Shown: positions 17,259 to 27,400, counted from the first letter of the stretch. The stretch is DNA of 64,000 bases from an uncultured Clostridia bacterium (GCA_910586765.1 CAJUJJ010000003.1:62001-126000); one strand, 5' to 3'. Translations and numbers: made by a program. The notes: generated by a model not told the origin, from the sequence alone.

Positions 17259-18644
17259 ATGTTAAAAAATTCTATTATAGAAAATGTATTAACAACAGCA
17301 TTAGAGCAATGTGCAGATTTTGGAGAAATATATGTGGAGCAAACACAAAAAAATACCATTACAATGACAAATGGAGCAGTAGATACCGCTCTTTCTGGCA
17401 TAGATAAAGGTGCAGGTATCCGTTTATTTTATGGCAATCAAGCTGTTTATGCTTATACAAATGATTTAAGTGAAAAAAATTTAGTAGAAATTACGAAAAA
17501 GGCATCTTTAGCAATGAAAAGTAATTATACTACAAAAGCAATATTTGATTTTACAAAACCTTTTCAAACAAATTATAATAAAATACAGAAAATGCCTGAT
17601 ACTATACCTAAAAAACAAAAAATTGAGGTAATGAAAGGGGCTTCTTCTGCTGCATTTTTATATAGTGATTTGATTTCTCAAACAAGATTAGGGTATCAAG
17701 ATATTATGCAGTCTGTTTTGATTGCAAATACAAAAGGAATATTAGCAGAAGATGAACGTGTTAGAACACGTATGACAGTAGAGGCGATTGCGTCTTCTCA
17801 GACAGAAAAACAAAGTGGTCATTTTGGACCTGGAGCATCTATGGGATTTGAATTGTTTGAAAAAATTGATATGGAACAAGTGGCAAGAAATGCTTCTCGT
17901 ATTGCAGTAACTATGTTAAAAGCAGATGTATGCCCTTGTAAAAAAATGACTGTTGTAATAGAAAATGGTTTTGGAGGTGTTATATTTCATGAGGCTTGTG
18001 GGCATAGCTTAGAAGCTACAGCTGTAGCAAGAAATGCTTCTGTATTTGCTGGAAAATTGGAGCAAAAAATTGCTTCTAGTATTGTAACAGCAGTAGATGA
18101 TGGTACAATAGAAAATGCTTGGGGTACTGCAAATATTGATGATGAAGGAACACCTACTCAAAAAAATGTATTGATTGAGAATGGCATATTAAAATCTTAT
18201 TTAGTAGATACATTAAATGGGCAAAAAATGGGTATGCCTTCCACAGGCTCAGCAAGAAGAGAAAGCTATAAATTTGCTCCTACTTCTCGTATGACAAACA
18301 CATATATTGCAGCAGGAAATACAAAGCCAGCAGATATTATTGCTGATACAGAATATGGATTGTATGCGAAATGTATGGGCGGAGGCAGTGTTGACCCAGC
18401 GACAGGAATATTTAATTTTGCAGTATTAGAAGGCTATATGATACGAAATGGGAAAATAGCAGAGCCAGTAAGAGGAGCTACACTGATAGGAAAAGGCGAT
18501 GAAATACTTCTTAGAATTGACAGAGTAGGTAATAATTTGAAAAGTGCACAAGGAATGTGTGGAAGTATAAGCGGTTCTATACCTACAAATGTAGGACAGC
18601 CTATGATTAGAGTAAGTGAAATTACAGTAGGAGGAAGGGGGTAA
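17259..18644 (+). CDS. tldD: TldD-type metalloprotease subunit
   Basis: TldD and TldE form a zinc protease that degrades or matures small unfolded peptides in the cytoplasm. This 461-residue subunit keeps the metal motif as FHEACGHSLEA (HExxxH) near residue 245, the second metal region (SYKFAPTSRMTNTYIAAGN) and the glycine-rich GGGSVDPATGIFNF. It is the catalytic partner of the next gene, four bases downstream. AGAAAGGATAATGAT provides the ribosome site before ATG 17259. Confidence 0.93.
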   Translation: MLKNSIIENVLTTALEQCADFGEIYVEQTQKNTITMTNGAVDTALSGIDKGAGIRLFYGNQAVYAYTNDLSEKNLVEITKKASLAMKSNYTTKAIFDFTKPFQTNYNKIQKMPDTIPKKQKIEVMKGASSAAFLYSDLISQTRLGYQDIMQSVLIANTKGILAEDERVRTRMTVEAIASSQTEKQSGHFGPGASMGFELFEKIDMEQVARNASRIAVTMLKADVCPCKKMTVVIENGFGGVIFHEACGHSLEATAVARNASVFAGKLEQKIASSIVTAVDDGTIENAWGTANIDDEGTPTQKNVLIENGILKSYLVDTLNGQKMGMPSTGSARRESYKFAPTSRMTNTYIAAGNTKPADIIADTEYGLYAKCMGGGSVDPATGIFNFAVLEGYMIRNGKIAEPVRGATLIGKGDEILLRIDRVGNNLKSAQGMCGSISGSIPTNVGQPMIRVSEITVGGRG

Positions 18645-18648
18645 GACA

Positions 18649-20001
18649 TTGGAAAGAGAACAATTTCAAAAAATGTTGATGGAAAGTGCATTAGCACAAG
18701 GATTTGAAGATTGTGAAGTATATTTTGAAGCAACAGAAAATTTTGAGGTGCTTGTATTAGAGGGAGAAATTTCTCATTATGAAAATAGTAGTCAAATTGG
18801 TATTTGTTTTAGAGGAATTTACAAAGGCAATATGGGTTATGCCTATGCTACAACAATGAATGAAAAAACAATACAATATTTAATTGAACAGTCAAAAGAA
18901 AATGCCAATGTGATAGAAGAAACAGAAAAAGAAGTAATATTTGAGGGAAGCAATTATTATACTCCTATTAATAGTTATAATGAAAAATTAAAAATGCTTT
19001 CACCAGAAGAAAAAATGGAAGCTGCAAAAAAAATGGAGCAAGGAGCATTACAGCAATATGAACAAGTTTCTATTGACTATTGTGTATTACAGACCATAGA
19101 GAAAACGATTGCACTATCCAATAGTAAAGGACTTTCTCTTTGCCATAGAAAAAATGGCATTGCTGCAAATATATCTACTATTGCACAACAAAACGGAGAT
19201 GTTAAAACAGCTTCAGAGGATTGGATAAGCAATGATTGGAGTGCTTTTTATCCTCAAGAAATAGGAAGAAAAGCGGGAGAAAAAGCAGTCAGTCATTTAG
19301 GAGCATACAGTTTGCCATCAGGAGAGTATAAAGTGCTTTTGGAAAATCATGTAGCAGCAGAATTGCTTTCTGCGTTTGCTGGTATATTTTATGGAGAAAA
19401 TGTACAAAAAGGATTTTCTCTTTTAAAGGGAAAATTGAAAGAAAAAATTGCATCTTCTAAAGTTACATTGAGAGATGATGGTCTTTTAGAAAATATATCT
19501 GGTTCTGTTCCTTTTGACCATGAAGGAGTAGCAGTAAAAAATAAAATCATTGTTGAAAATGGAAAACTAGAAACATTTTTATATAATTTGAAATCAGCAG
19601 CAAAAGATAAAACGGTTTCTACTGGAAATGGCTTTAAAAATGGATATAAAAATACAGTAAAAACAAAATGTACCAATTTTTATATACAACCAGGAGGAAA
19701 AACAACAAGAACACTTATGGCACAATTAGGAGAGGGGCTTTTGATTACAGATATTGCAGGACTTCATTCAGGGGCAAATGCAGTTTCTGGTGATTTTTCA
19801 CTTTCGGCAGAAGGGTTTTGGATAGAAAGAGGACAGATTGTACGACCTGTAGAACAAATTACAATAGGAGGCAATTTTTATACAATATTAAAGTTAATTG
19901 AAGAAGTAGGAAATGATTTAAAATTTATTACACCAAGTAGTAACGGCACAATGGGAGCACCTATGATTATGATAAAACGTATTTCTGTAGCAGGAATTTG
20001 A
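18649..20001 (+). CDS. tldE: TldE/PmbA-type protease subunit
   Basis: The 450-residue protein belongs to the same fold as TldD but has no HExxxH, as expected for the non-catalytic TldE/PmbA partner. Recognisable pieces are VLVLEGEISHYENSSQIG, SNDWSAFYPQEIGRKAGEKAV, LPSGEYKVLLENHVAAELLS and the closing FITPSSNGTMGAPMIMIKRISVAG. It starts with TTG at 18649 after a long purine run at the end of tldD, only four bases after the tldD stop, so the two subunits are translated together. No peptide substrate gene is obvious next to the pair. Confidence 0.9.
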   Translation: MEREQFQKMLMESALAQGFEDCEVYFEATENFEVLVLEGEISHYENSSQIGICFRGIYKGNMGYAYATTMNEKTIQYLIEQSKENANVIEETEKEVIFEGSNYYTPINSYNEKLKMLSPEEKMEAAKKMEQGALQQYEQVSIDYCVLQTIEKTIALSNSKGLSLCHRKNGIAANISTIAQQNGDVKTASEDWISNDWSAFYPQEIGRKAGEKAVSHLGAYSLPSGEYKVLLENHVAAELLSAFAGIFYGENVQKGFSLLKGKLKEKIASSKVTLRDDGLLENISGSVPFDHEGVAVKNKIIVENGKLETFLYNLKSAAKDKTVSTGNGFKNGYKNTVKTKCTNFYIQPGGKTTRTLMAQLGEGLLITDIAGLHSGANAVSGDFSLSAEGFWIERGQIVRPVEQITIGGNFYTILKLIEEVGNDLKFITPSSNGTMGAPMIMIKRISVAGI

Positions 20002-20050
20002 TATTTGTGTGTATTTGATAAATATAGAAAATCAAAACGAGGGGATATAA

Positions 20051-20548
20051 GTGGAAATTGTAAAAGAATGGCTTAAAACAATAGTATATGCTTTTATCAT
20101 TGTTTTAGCACTTTATTTTGTTGCGTGGCCTGTTACAATAGAAGGGGACTCAATGAAACCTACTTTTTTAGATGGAGATAAAGTAGTAACATCTCGCATT
20201 TTAACTATGGCAGGAAAGTATAAAACAGGAGATATTGTAGTATTTCATATGATAGATGAATATGGTCAAAGAGATGTCATTAAAAGAGTGATAGGTATGG
20301 AAGGCGATACAATAGAAATAAAAGAGGGTACTGTATATCGTAATGGTGTAGCAATATTAGAAGAATATATAAAAGAAAATACAGAAGGAGAAGTTTCTTT
20401 GACAGTACCAAAAGGGGGCATATTTGTATTAGGAGATAATCGCAGTCATAGTTATGATAGCCGTGATATGGGCATTATTTCCGAAAGTGAATTGAAAGGA
20501 AAAGTAATATTGAGATGGTATCCTTTTAATACAATAAAAAGATTTTGA
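20051..20548 (+). CDS. lepB: Type I signal peptidase
   Basis: Signal peptidase I removes signal peptides from exported proteins at the outer face of the membrane. The 165 residues have one N-terminal membrane helix (about 9-27), catalytic S34 in GDSMKPT, the lysine in DVIKRVIG near residue 78, and box E GDNRSHSYDSRDMG. Short length and a single helix fit Gram-positive Sip enzymes. The start is GTG at 20051 behind GAGGGGATATAA. It lies 50 bases after tldE. Confidence 0.95.
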   Translation: MEIVKEWLKTIVYAFIIVLALYFVAWPVTIEGDSMKPTFLDGDKVVTSRILTMAGKYKTGDIVVFHMIDEYGQRDVIKRVIGMEGDTIEIKEGTVYRNGVAILEEYIKENTEGEVSLTVPKGGIFVLGDNRSHSYDSRDMGIISESELKGKVILRWYPFNTIKRF

Positions 20549-20595
20549 TATTTTTTATTATTTCTTTTTCAAAAAAGACGATAATATAATAAAGA

Positions 20596-20625
20596 TTGAC
20601 ATTTTATAAGTAAAATAATTATAGT
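20596..20625 (+). promoter_or_regulatory. SigA-type promoter for the EF-hand-like gene
   Basis: TTGACA (20596-20601), an 18-base spacer and TATAGT (20620-20625) sit just before the gene at 20647, leaving a leader of only about 15 bases. Confidence 0.6.
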
Positions 20626-20646
20626 AAGGAAAGGGGAGAAAAGTTT

Positions 20647-21699
20647 ATGAAAATTTCATCTAGTACAGTGGCAATGCAGTCAGAAAGATTATATACTGCC
20701 ATACGTCAAGAAGTCAGAGAAGAAAAAACACAATATGTTACAGAAAATGATGACAAAGCGGAAAATGCTAAACAACCTTCTATTGCTGATGCTGTAAAGG
20801 GCATGATAGAAAAGCAAGCAGAATTATATGGAACTGCTAATCAAGAAAAAGTAGCACCTTCTTATGAAAATGAATTTTCACTAAAAGTAAAACTGATGGA
20901 AAAGATGTTGGAAGCATTATCTAAAATGACAAAAGGAATTGTGAAAAAAACTCCTATGAGTTTATATGACTTATTTGATAATGGCAATAGAACCGAAATT
21001 GTAAATTTAGGAAATAGACCTGCTCCAGGAAAATGGGTAAAGAATATAAAAACATCTACATTTTTCGCAGAAGTAGAACACACTACATTTTCAACTGTAG
21101 GCATTGCAAAAACAGAAGATGGCAGAGAAATTAATTTTAATATTGATTTAGAAATGTCAAGAGGATTTTGTGAACAGATAGAAGCAGAGTGGCAAGAAGA
21201 TGTCATTTGTACAGACCCTCTTGTAATCAATTTAGAAGGAAATAGTGCAGAATTAACAGACCAAAAATTTTTATTTGACATTGATGGTGATGGCAATAAA
21301 GAAAGTATTTCTCGTTTACAAAAAGGAAGCGGCTATTTGGCATATGACAAAAATGGTAATGGTATTATTGACGATGGCAATGAACTTTTTGGAGCAAAAA
21401 CAGGAAATGGCTTTGCTGAATTAGCAGAATATGATGCTGATGGCAATGGTTGGATTGATGAAAATGACCCTATTTTTGATAAATTAAAAATTTGGACACA
21501 AGATTCCTCTGGCAATACAAAATTAGTAGGTTTAGCAGATGCAGATGTAGGAGCGATTTATTTGGGCAATGTTTCTACTGATTTTACATTAAAATCTAAT
21601 GAAACAGGACAAGTAAACGGACAAGTAAGAAGAACAGGCCTTTATTTAAAAGAAAGTGGTGGCTCTGGTACAGTGCAGCACGTAGATGTAGCAGTTTAA
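20647..21699 (+). CDS. EF-hand-like calcium-loop protein of unknown function
   Basis: A 350-residue protein without a classical signal peptide or membrane helix. The C-terminal half has three Asp/Asn-rich calcium loops in order: DIDGDGNKE, DKNGNGIIDDGNELFG and DADGNGWIDENDP, with the KLKIW strand after the last. This pattern is shared with RTX-associated and other large secreted proteins. The N-terminal half is helical and charged. The opening MKISSSTVAMQSERLY resembles the start of flagellin-like or flagellar-associated proteins, but this is weak. GGAAAGGGGAG precedes ATG. Substrate and location are unknown; export by a non-Sec route is possible. Confidence 0.55.
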   Translation: MKISSSTVAMQSERLYTAIRQEVREEKTQYVTENDDKAENAKQPSIADAVKGMIEKQAELYGTANQEKVAPSYENEFSLKVKLMEKMLEALSKMTKGIVKKTPMSLYDLFDNGNRTEIVNLGNRPAPGKWVKNIKTSTFFAEVEHTTFSTVGIAKTEDGREINFNIDLEMSRGFCEQIEAEWQEDVICTDPLVINLEGNSAELTDQKFLFDIDGDGNKESISRLQKGSGYLAYDKNGNGIIDDGNELFGAKTGNGFAELAEYDADGNGWIDENDPIFDKLKIWTQDSSGNTKLVGLADADVGAIYLGNVSTDFTLKSNETGQVNGQVRRTGLYLKESGGSGTVQHVDVAV

Positions 21700-21717
21700 A
21701 TAGTATGGTAAATTTAT

Positions 21718-22158
21718 ATGGACGAAGACTTAATTGAATATTGTGAAAAATTAAAACAAAAATATAGCATATTAAATTCTGAACAAAGAGAGTTTATTAA
21801 AAAAACTGTAAGGGCAAAATATGTAAGAAAAGATGCAAAAACAAATTTTTCTTTTTTTGATATGTTAGATTATAGCAATATGTCAGGAACAAATATACCA
21901 GATTCTTGGAGATGGATAAAAGACTTTATTTATCATAAAGAAATTGTAGTATTTTTTAATGATGGTACAACTAGGGAGTATATAAAATTGTATAATGGAG
22001 AAATATTTGTTGATTTTTATGATGAGAGCCCATTAGTAGAATTTTATATTACAGATTGTGCTGTTAGCTTTTTACTTGGATATAACCATTCACAATGCTT
22101 ATTTGCATTTGAAACAGCAGGAGATTGGCTTGAAAATGAAATAAAAAAACAAAAATGA
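21718..22158 (+). CDS. Uncharacterised acidic protein
   Basis: I do not recognise this 146-residue protein. It has no signal peptide or membrane helix, is rich in Asp, Glu and aromatics, and has a mixed alpha/beta pattern (EIVVFFNDGTTREYIKLYNG, then EFYITDCAVSFLLGYNHSQC). It lies 18 bases after the EF-hand-like gene in the same direction and ends at a terminator, so the two are likely coexpressed. Small acidic genes behind large calcium-loop proteins are sometimes immunity proteins; nothing in the sequence proves that here. The ribosome site is weak. Confidence 0.5.
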   Translation: MDEDLIEYCEKLKQKYSILNSEQREFIKKTVRAKYVRKDAKTNFSFFDMLDYSNMSGTNIPDSWRWIKDFIYHKEIVVFFNDGTTREYIKLYNGEIFVDFYDESPLVEFYITDCAVSFLLGYNHSQCLFAFETAGDWLENEIKKQK

Positions 22159-22161
22159 AAA

Positions 22162-22190
22162 CCTTGAGAATTTTTCTCAAGGCTTTTATT
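22162..22190. terminator. Bidirectional terminator
   Basis: A 9-bp stem (CCTTGAGAA with its complement, 22162-22170 and 22174-22182) is flanked by T runs on the plus side and A runs on the other. It lies between the convergent genes ending at 22158 and 22197. Confidence 0.85.
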
Positions 22191-22196
22191 TTAAAT

Positions 22197-23768
22197 TTAA
22201 GCAGCAACTTTTTTTAATATTAAAAGCTTTTGTCCAGGATAAATAATTTCTGGATTTTCAATGTCATTTAATAATAAAATATCGTCTATTGTAGTATTAT
22301 ATTGTTTTGCAATGCTCCAAAGGCTATCATCTCTTTGCACTACATAAATAACAGCACTAGCAAAAGAACGATTAGCAGCATCAGATGTTTCGTCAAATTC
22401 TATTTCTGTAATAATTTCTCCTTCTTTTTCTTCTGTCACAATGGTATCAATGCTTAATGTAGCCCTTACTTCAATTTCGTTACTAGAAAGCATATTTGAT
22501 GTTACATTTTCTATAGCAGATGTAATGTGAACATTAGAATTTTCTTTACTTTCTTTTACCTCTAATTCCTGTGAGAAAGGAACGCTTTGTGTTACAAGGG
22601 CAATAGGTGAGGCATCATTTTCGCCTATATAAAGCACTTCAAATGTTACAACACCTTGTATTTCTACTTTATCCTGAGAGGTGATGACATCATCTATAGA
22701 AACATTTGCCCAAACAGTTTCAATTTGCATAATAGGCGTTGCATTATCCTCTAGCACTACTGTTTCTTTTACAGTAAATTGACTTTTACTTGTACCTATA
22801 ATATTTGGATAACGTATGGTTTCTCTTTGTATGGAAAGTGGTTTTCCAGGATAATAAGCATCTTCAATCAATTCCATTTCTTGGCTATCTGTTACTTTTA
22901 ATGCAGTACCTATTGTAATTTCTGTGTTTAATATGCGGTCTTCTCCATCTTCATCTGCCATAGGCTGTATTTCTTTGTTTTCAATTTGTAAATCAGCCTG
23001 CACAAGCATTTTATTTGTAATATCATTACCATCAATATATCCGTTAAAAGGAATTTCGTGTTCTACTACTTCTAATATGCTGTCATCTGTATCTCCTACA
23101 TAAAGTGTACATAGTTTTAAATTTCCCCTTACTAATACTCTACCGTCCATAGCACGAATATCTTTATCTGCTATAGAAACAGTTGTTTGAAGAATTTCTC
23201 CTATATTTGGTTTATTATTTGGTATTGCAAGTTCTTCTTTTACTATAAATCTATCTTTTTTATTTTCAACAGTGCTGTTGATATTCATAGTACCTTTTTT
23301 TGTTTGCAATGCAGGCATATCGTTAATATCTTCTATAATTTCTCCTACATAAGAAGTTGTTGCCTCTGCTGTAACAGTAATGACTGCTTTAATATTGATT
23401 TTTCTGTCATTTAATAATTTGCAGTCTAAATGATTTAAAACAGCAGAAAGTGTAATATCTGCATTTTGGTCTATACCATCAATATGTATAATGTCTTCAA
23501 TAGGAAGTGATGCTTCCATACCATTAATTGGTTTAATACTTTTTTTACCTTGATATAATATAGAAAGTAACAATTCTCCTGAAAAATTAACTCTGTCCTC
23601 ATTTCCTTTTGCTTCCTGTAATTGTACAATACCACTGCAACGCAATATTTGTTCAATGTCTGGTTTGTTGTCTGGTACAATAACATCGCCTTCTAATAAT
23701 ATCTGAGAAGATTCTTTTCCTGCTTGTTGGTCAAGTGTGATTTTCTTTTTTTCTAAATCCCAAGACAT
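22197..23768 (-). CDS. SipL-like spore coat morphogenetic protein (SPOCS + LysM)
   Basis: The 523-residue protein has repeated SPOCS (DUF3794) segments. Signature pieces are VIVPDNKPDIEQILRCSG near residue 28 and LAIPNNKPNIGEILQTTV near 185, and a further segment lies around 330-440. It ends with one LysM domain (YVVQRDDSLWSIAKQYNT through IIYPGQKLLILK). This architecture is that of Clostridioides difficile SipL, which binds the coat ATPase SpoIVA and is the clostridial counterpart of Bacillus SpoVID. The role inferred is attaching the coat to the forespore surface. GGAGG lies eight bases before ATG. It is monocistronic between terminators, as expected for a late sporulation gene; I could not find a convincing SigE promoter. 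Confidence 0.85.
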   Translation of the reverse strand: MSWDLEKKKITLDQQAGKESSQILLEGDVIVPDNKPDIEQILRCSGIVQLQEAKGNEDRVNFSGELLLSILYQGKKSIKPINGMEASLPIEDIIHIDGIDQNADITLSAVLNHLDCKLLNDRKINIKAVITVTAEATTSYVGEIIEDINDMPALQTKKGTMNINSTVENKKDRFIVKEELAIPNNKPNIGEILQTTVSIADKDIRAMDGRVLVRGNLKLCTLYVGDTDDSILEVVEHEIPFNGYIDGNDITNKMLVQADLQIENKEIQPMADEDGEDRILNTEITIGTALKVTDSQEMELIEDAYYPGKPLSIQRETIRYPNIIGTSKSQFTVKETVVLEDNATPIMQIETVWANVSIDDVITSQDKVEIQGVVTFEVLYIGENDASPIALVTQSVPFSQELEVKESKENSNVHITSAIENVTSNMLSSNEIEVRATLSIDTIVTEEKEGEIITEIEFDETSDAANRSFASAVIYVVQRDDSLWSIAKQYNTTIDDILLLNDIENPEIIYPGQKLLILKKVAA

Positions 23769-23966
23769 ACCAAAAGCCTCCTTTACTTTTATGGCTATTA
23801 TGATATTGTACTATATGATAAAAAAATGAAAAGTATGCTAATAAACAGTATCATTACAATTTAAAAATATTTATAAAGTTTGTTTTATAAATTGCTTTAT
23901 AAAATAAAAATGACTTTATAATAAAAAAATGTTAAAATAAAATTATATGTTTTGGAGGTGTTTTTT

Positions 23967-25568
23967 ATGGCATATTACAAAGTATTATTAGCAGATGATG
24001 AAAGAGAAATCAGACAAGGTATTATTCAAAAAATAGATTGGGCAGCAAATGGTTTTGTATTAGCAGGAGATGCTTCTAATGGCAGAGAGGCGTTAGAATT
24101 AGCTGAAAAAATTCACCCTGATGTAGTTATGACAGATATTAAAATGCCTTTTATGAGTGGCTTAGAATTGGGAGAAATATTAGCAGTAGAAATGCCTTTA
24201 ACGAAATTGGTACTTTTTTCTGGATTTGACGATTTTGAATATGCTAAACAGGCAATTAAAATCAATGCTTCAGAATATATTTTAAAACCAGTAGACTCTA
24301 AAGAAGTGACAACATTGCTTCAAAAACTAAAAAAACAGTTAGACCACGAAATGAAAGAAAGGCGAGATGTAGAAATATTAAGACAAAATTATATACAAAG
24401 TCTGCCTTTGTTACGACAACAATTTTTTTCTAGTTTAGTAGAGGGAAATTTTTCAGAAAAGAAATTACAAACGTTAATGAAGCAATATGATATTAATTTA
24501 AAAGCAAATTGCTGGGCAGTTACTGTAATAAAAGGAGATACTAAAGAAAATGGCGGGAATGGTTCTCTTTCGGGACAAGCGGAGTTAGTACCATTGTCTT
24601 TACAGCAAATTGTAACTGAAAATTTAGCACGTTTGTATAAAACAATTAATTTTTTGTATAACGATGGTTTAGTAATATTGTCATTGTTTCAAAGAAAAGA
24701 GGAAGTATTGGGCTATGTAAGTGCAATTAATCGTATTTGTGATATGGCAAGAGATGTGCTGGAACTTTCCGTAACAGCAGGAATAGGTTCTGTTTGTTAT
24801 AAATTGTCACATTTGAGATATTCTTTTGAAGGAGCATTGAGTGCATTAGATTATAGAGTATTGTTAGATGATAGAGCCATTTTCATTGACGATGTAGAAC
24901 CAAATGCAAAAGGTTTGCAATTAGATGAGTCAGAACAAAAAGCGTTAATCAATGCGATTAAATTGGATACGCCAGATAATATAGAAAAAACAGTAAATCA
25001 TATGATAGATTATTTTAAAGAAGTAAACACCAGTATTAGTCAATATCAAATTTATATGACAGAACTGCTTTCTGAATTATTTAAAATTGTAAAATCTTAT
25101 CAATTAGATTTAGATGAAGTATTTGGCACAGATTTTAAAGGATATTTTGCTATGCAAGATTATGAGTCTTTGGAAGAACTCAAAAAATGGCTGACAGAAG
25201 TTTCTGTTAAAATTAATTTAAAAATAAAAAGGGAAAGATTGGACTCTACTAAAATTTTGGCAGAAAAAGCAAAAGAATTTGTACAAAAAAATTATGGAAA
25301 TAGTGACGTTTCTGTTGAAATGCTTTGCAGTCATCTTCATGTAAGTCCAGCTTATTTTTCTACAATATTTAAAAGAGAAACAGGCTCTAGTTTTATAAGC
25401 TATTTAACAGACATTCGTATGGAAGAAGCAATTAAATTATTAAATACAACAGATGATAAAACGTATATTATTTCTGCAAAAGTAGGATATACAGAACCAA
25501 ATTATTTTAGCTATGTTTTTAAAAAACATTTTGGAATATCTCCTTCTAAATATAGAAATAACCGATAA
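23967..25568 (+). CDS. YesN-type response regulator (receiver + AraC HTH)
   Basis: A 533-residue response regulator. The receiver domain at the N-terminus has the acidic pair DD (LLADDEREIRQG), phospho-acceptor Asp in PDVVMTDIKMPFMSG near residue 55 and the lysine in EYILKPVD. A long middle region follows. The C-terminal 100 residues are a double AraC helix-turn-helix (VSVEMLCSHLHVSPAYFSTIFKRE, then YIISAKVGYTEPNYFSYVFKKHFG). The start is ATG at 23967, six bases after GGAGGTG; an upstream TTG would overlap that site. It heads a four-gene set with a YesM kinase and two sugar-binding proteins and probably controls carbohydrate uptake genes outside the window. Confidence 0.92.
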   Translation: MAYYKVLLADDEREIRQGIIQKIDWAANGFVLAGDASNGREALELAEKIHPDVVMTDIKMPFMSGLELGEILAVEMPLTKLVLFSGFDDFEYAKQAIKINASEYILKPVDSKEVTTLLQKLKKQLDHEMKERRDVEILRQNYIQSLPLLRQQFFSSLVEGNFSEKKLQTLMKQYDINLKANCWAVTVIKGDTKENGGNGSLSGQAELVPLSLQQIVTENLARLYKTINFLYNDGLVILSLFQRKEEVLGYVSAINRICDMARDVLELSVTAGIGSVCYKLSHLRYSFEGALSALDYRVLLDDRAIFIDDVEPNAKGLQLDESEQKALINAIKLDTPDNIEKTVNHMIDYFKEVNTSISQYQIYMTELLSELFKIVKSYQLDLDEVFGTDFKGYFAMQDYESLEELKKWLTEVSVKINLKIKRERLDSTKILAEKAKEFVQKNYGNSDVSVEMLCSHLHVSPAYFSTIFKRETGSSFISYLTDIRMEEAIKLLNTTDDKTYIISAKVGYTEPNYFSYVFKKHFGISPSKYRNNR

Positions 25569-25600
25569 CATAAAAATGTGTAGGGGGTATAGAGAAGGAT

Positions 25601-27400
25601 ATGAAAAAAGATATACAAAATATAATACAGTATTTTACAAAAAGAGATATTCGTTTTGTCATTTCTATTTGTTTTACTATTGTAGCTGTTTGTGGCAGTA
25701 TTTTTATTGGTACTTCTTTGTATATTCGATTTTCTGCTGCAAATGAGGCAGCATTGGAAGAAAACAACAAAAGAATTGTAAATCAAGTAAATATGAGCCT
25801 AGATGGTTATCTAAGAAATTTAATGAAAGTATCAGATACTATGAGATACCGTGTATTACAAAACTGTGATATGGCAGAGCAAAGTTTTAACAGTGATATG
25901 AATTTACTTTATGAGTCTAACAGAGAAAGTATTGTCAGTATTGCTGTTTTTGATAAACAAGGAAAGCTTATTGATGCGACACCTTTGGCAAGATTAAAAA
26001 AAACAGCTACACCCAAAAAAGAAAGTTGGTTTTATGAAGCACAATTTAAAATGGAAAATATACACTTTTCTACGCCTCATGTACAAAATTTATTTGAAGA
26101 TATTGATTATAAATATAAATGGGTAGTTTCTTTGAGCCGTTCTGTAGAATTAATTACAAAAGGAAAAACAGAAGCAGGCATATTATTGGTAGATATGAAT
26201 TTTAGTGGTATTGAACAGATATTTAAAAATATAGATTTGGGGAAATCTGGATATATTTATTTAATGAGCAATAAAGGAGAAATTATATATCACCCAAGAC
26301 AACAGTTAATTTATTCTAATTTAGAACAAGAAAATAATTTGAAAGCAACAAAATATGAAGATGGTAGTCACGTAGAAAGATTTCAGGGGCAAAAAAGATT
26401 GGTAACTATAAAGACTGTAGGATATACAGGATGGAAAATTGTAGGAGTTTCTTTTATGGAAGAAAATTTTCAAAATAATTTTCAAATTAGAATGTTTGTA
26501 TTATTTTTATTTATATTTACAATATTGCTTTTGCTTGTAGCAAATACTTTTGTATCTTCTAAAATTGCAGACCCTATTATGGAACTAGAAAAATCTGTAA
26601 AAGAATTAGAGCAGGGACATTTAGATACACATATTGCAATAGGTGGTTCTTATGAAATACGACATTTGGGAGAAACCATAAAATCTATGGCAGAACAAAT
26701 GAGAAAATTAATGCAGGATATTGTGACAGAACAAGAGTCTAAAAGAAAAAGCGAATTTGACGCATTACAAAGTCAAATCAATCCACATTTTTTATATAAT
26801 ACATTGGATTCTATTGTATGGATGGTAGAAAATGAAAGGTATCAAGAAGCGATTGTTATGGTAACATCTCTTGCAGGATTTTTTAGAGTAGGATTAAGCA
26901 AAGGAAAAAATATCATTACATTAAAAGATGAATTAAATCACGCAGGGAGCTATATTACAATACAGCATATGCGTTTTAGAGATAAATTTACATTTCATAT
27001 CAATGCAGAAAAAGAAATTCTTTCTATGGCAACAATCAAATTGATTGTACAGCCTCTTTTAGAAAATGCGGTATATCATGGTATGGAATTTATGGACGGA
27101 GATGGAGAAATAGAAGTGAATGCTTATGCAAAAGAAAATTCACTTTATATTGATGTAACAGACAATGGCATGGGTATTCCAGAAGAAGAAATTGACGGAC
27201 TTTTAAAAAGAGATAGCAAACATAGAGGAAAGGGAAGTGGTATAGGATTAAAAAATGTACACGAAAGAATACAGCTTTATTTTGGTGAAAATTATGGTTT
27301 AACAATATTAAGTGAAGCAGATGTTGGAACAACAGTGAGAATACATTTGCCTTTAGTACCTTATGAAAATGCAGAACAATGGGGAGGAGAAAAGAATTGA
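25601..27400 (+). CDS. YesM-type sensor histidine kinase
   Basis: The 599-residue membrane kinase has a first transmembrane helix near 20-43, an extracellular Cache-like sensor (about 45-290), a second helix near 300-322 and a HAMP segment (IMELEKSVKELEQGHLDTHI). The His-kinase dimer region has the conserved histidine in QSQINPHFLYNTLDSIVW, followed by an ATPase with DNGMGIPEEEI and GSGIGLKNVHERIQLYFG. This is the YesM/LytS-like family. It is 32 bases after the response regulator and overlaps the next gene by four bases (TTGA), so signal protein and kinase are translationally coupled. Confidence 0.93.
   Translation: MKKDIQNIIQYFTKRDIRFVISICFTIVAVCGSIFIGTSLYIRFSAANEAALEENNKRIVNQVNMSLDGYLRNLMKVSDTMRYRVLQNCDMAEQSFNSDMNLLYESNRESIVSIAVFDKQGKLIDATPLARLKKTATPKKESWFYEAQFKMENIHFSTPHVQNLFEDIDYKYKWVVSLSRSVELITKGKTEAGILLVDMNFSGIEQIFKNIDLGKSGYIYLMSNKGEIIYHPRQQLIYSNLEQENNLKATKYEDGSHVERFQGQKRLVTIKTVGYTGWKIVGVSFMEENFQNNFQIRMFVLFLFIFTILLLLVANTFVSSKIADPIMELEKSVKELEQGHLDTHIAIGGSYEIRHLGETIKSMAEQMRKLMQDIVTEQESKRKSEFDALQSQINPHFLYNTLDSIVWMVENERYQEAIVMVTSLAGFFRVGLSKGKNIITLKDELNHAGSYITIQHMRFRDKFTFHINAEKEILSMATIKLIVQPLLENAVYHGMEFMDGDGEIEVNAYAKENSLYIDVTDNGMGIPEEEIDGLLKRDSKHRGKGSGIGLKNVHERIQLYFGENYGLTILSEADVGTTVRIHLPLVPYENAEQWGGEKN

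Noticed and set aside
25511..25786. Several overlapping short ORFs around the yesN-yesM junction
   Set aside because: All are out-of-frame or antisense shadows of the two real genes, rich in Tyr/Cys/Phe as AT-rich shadows usually are.
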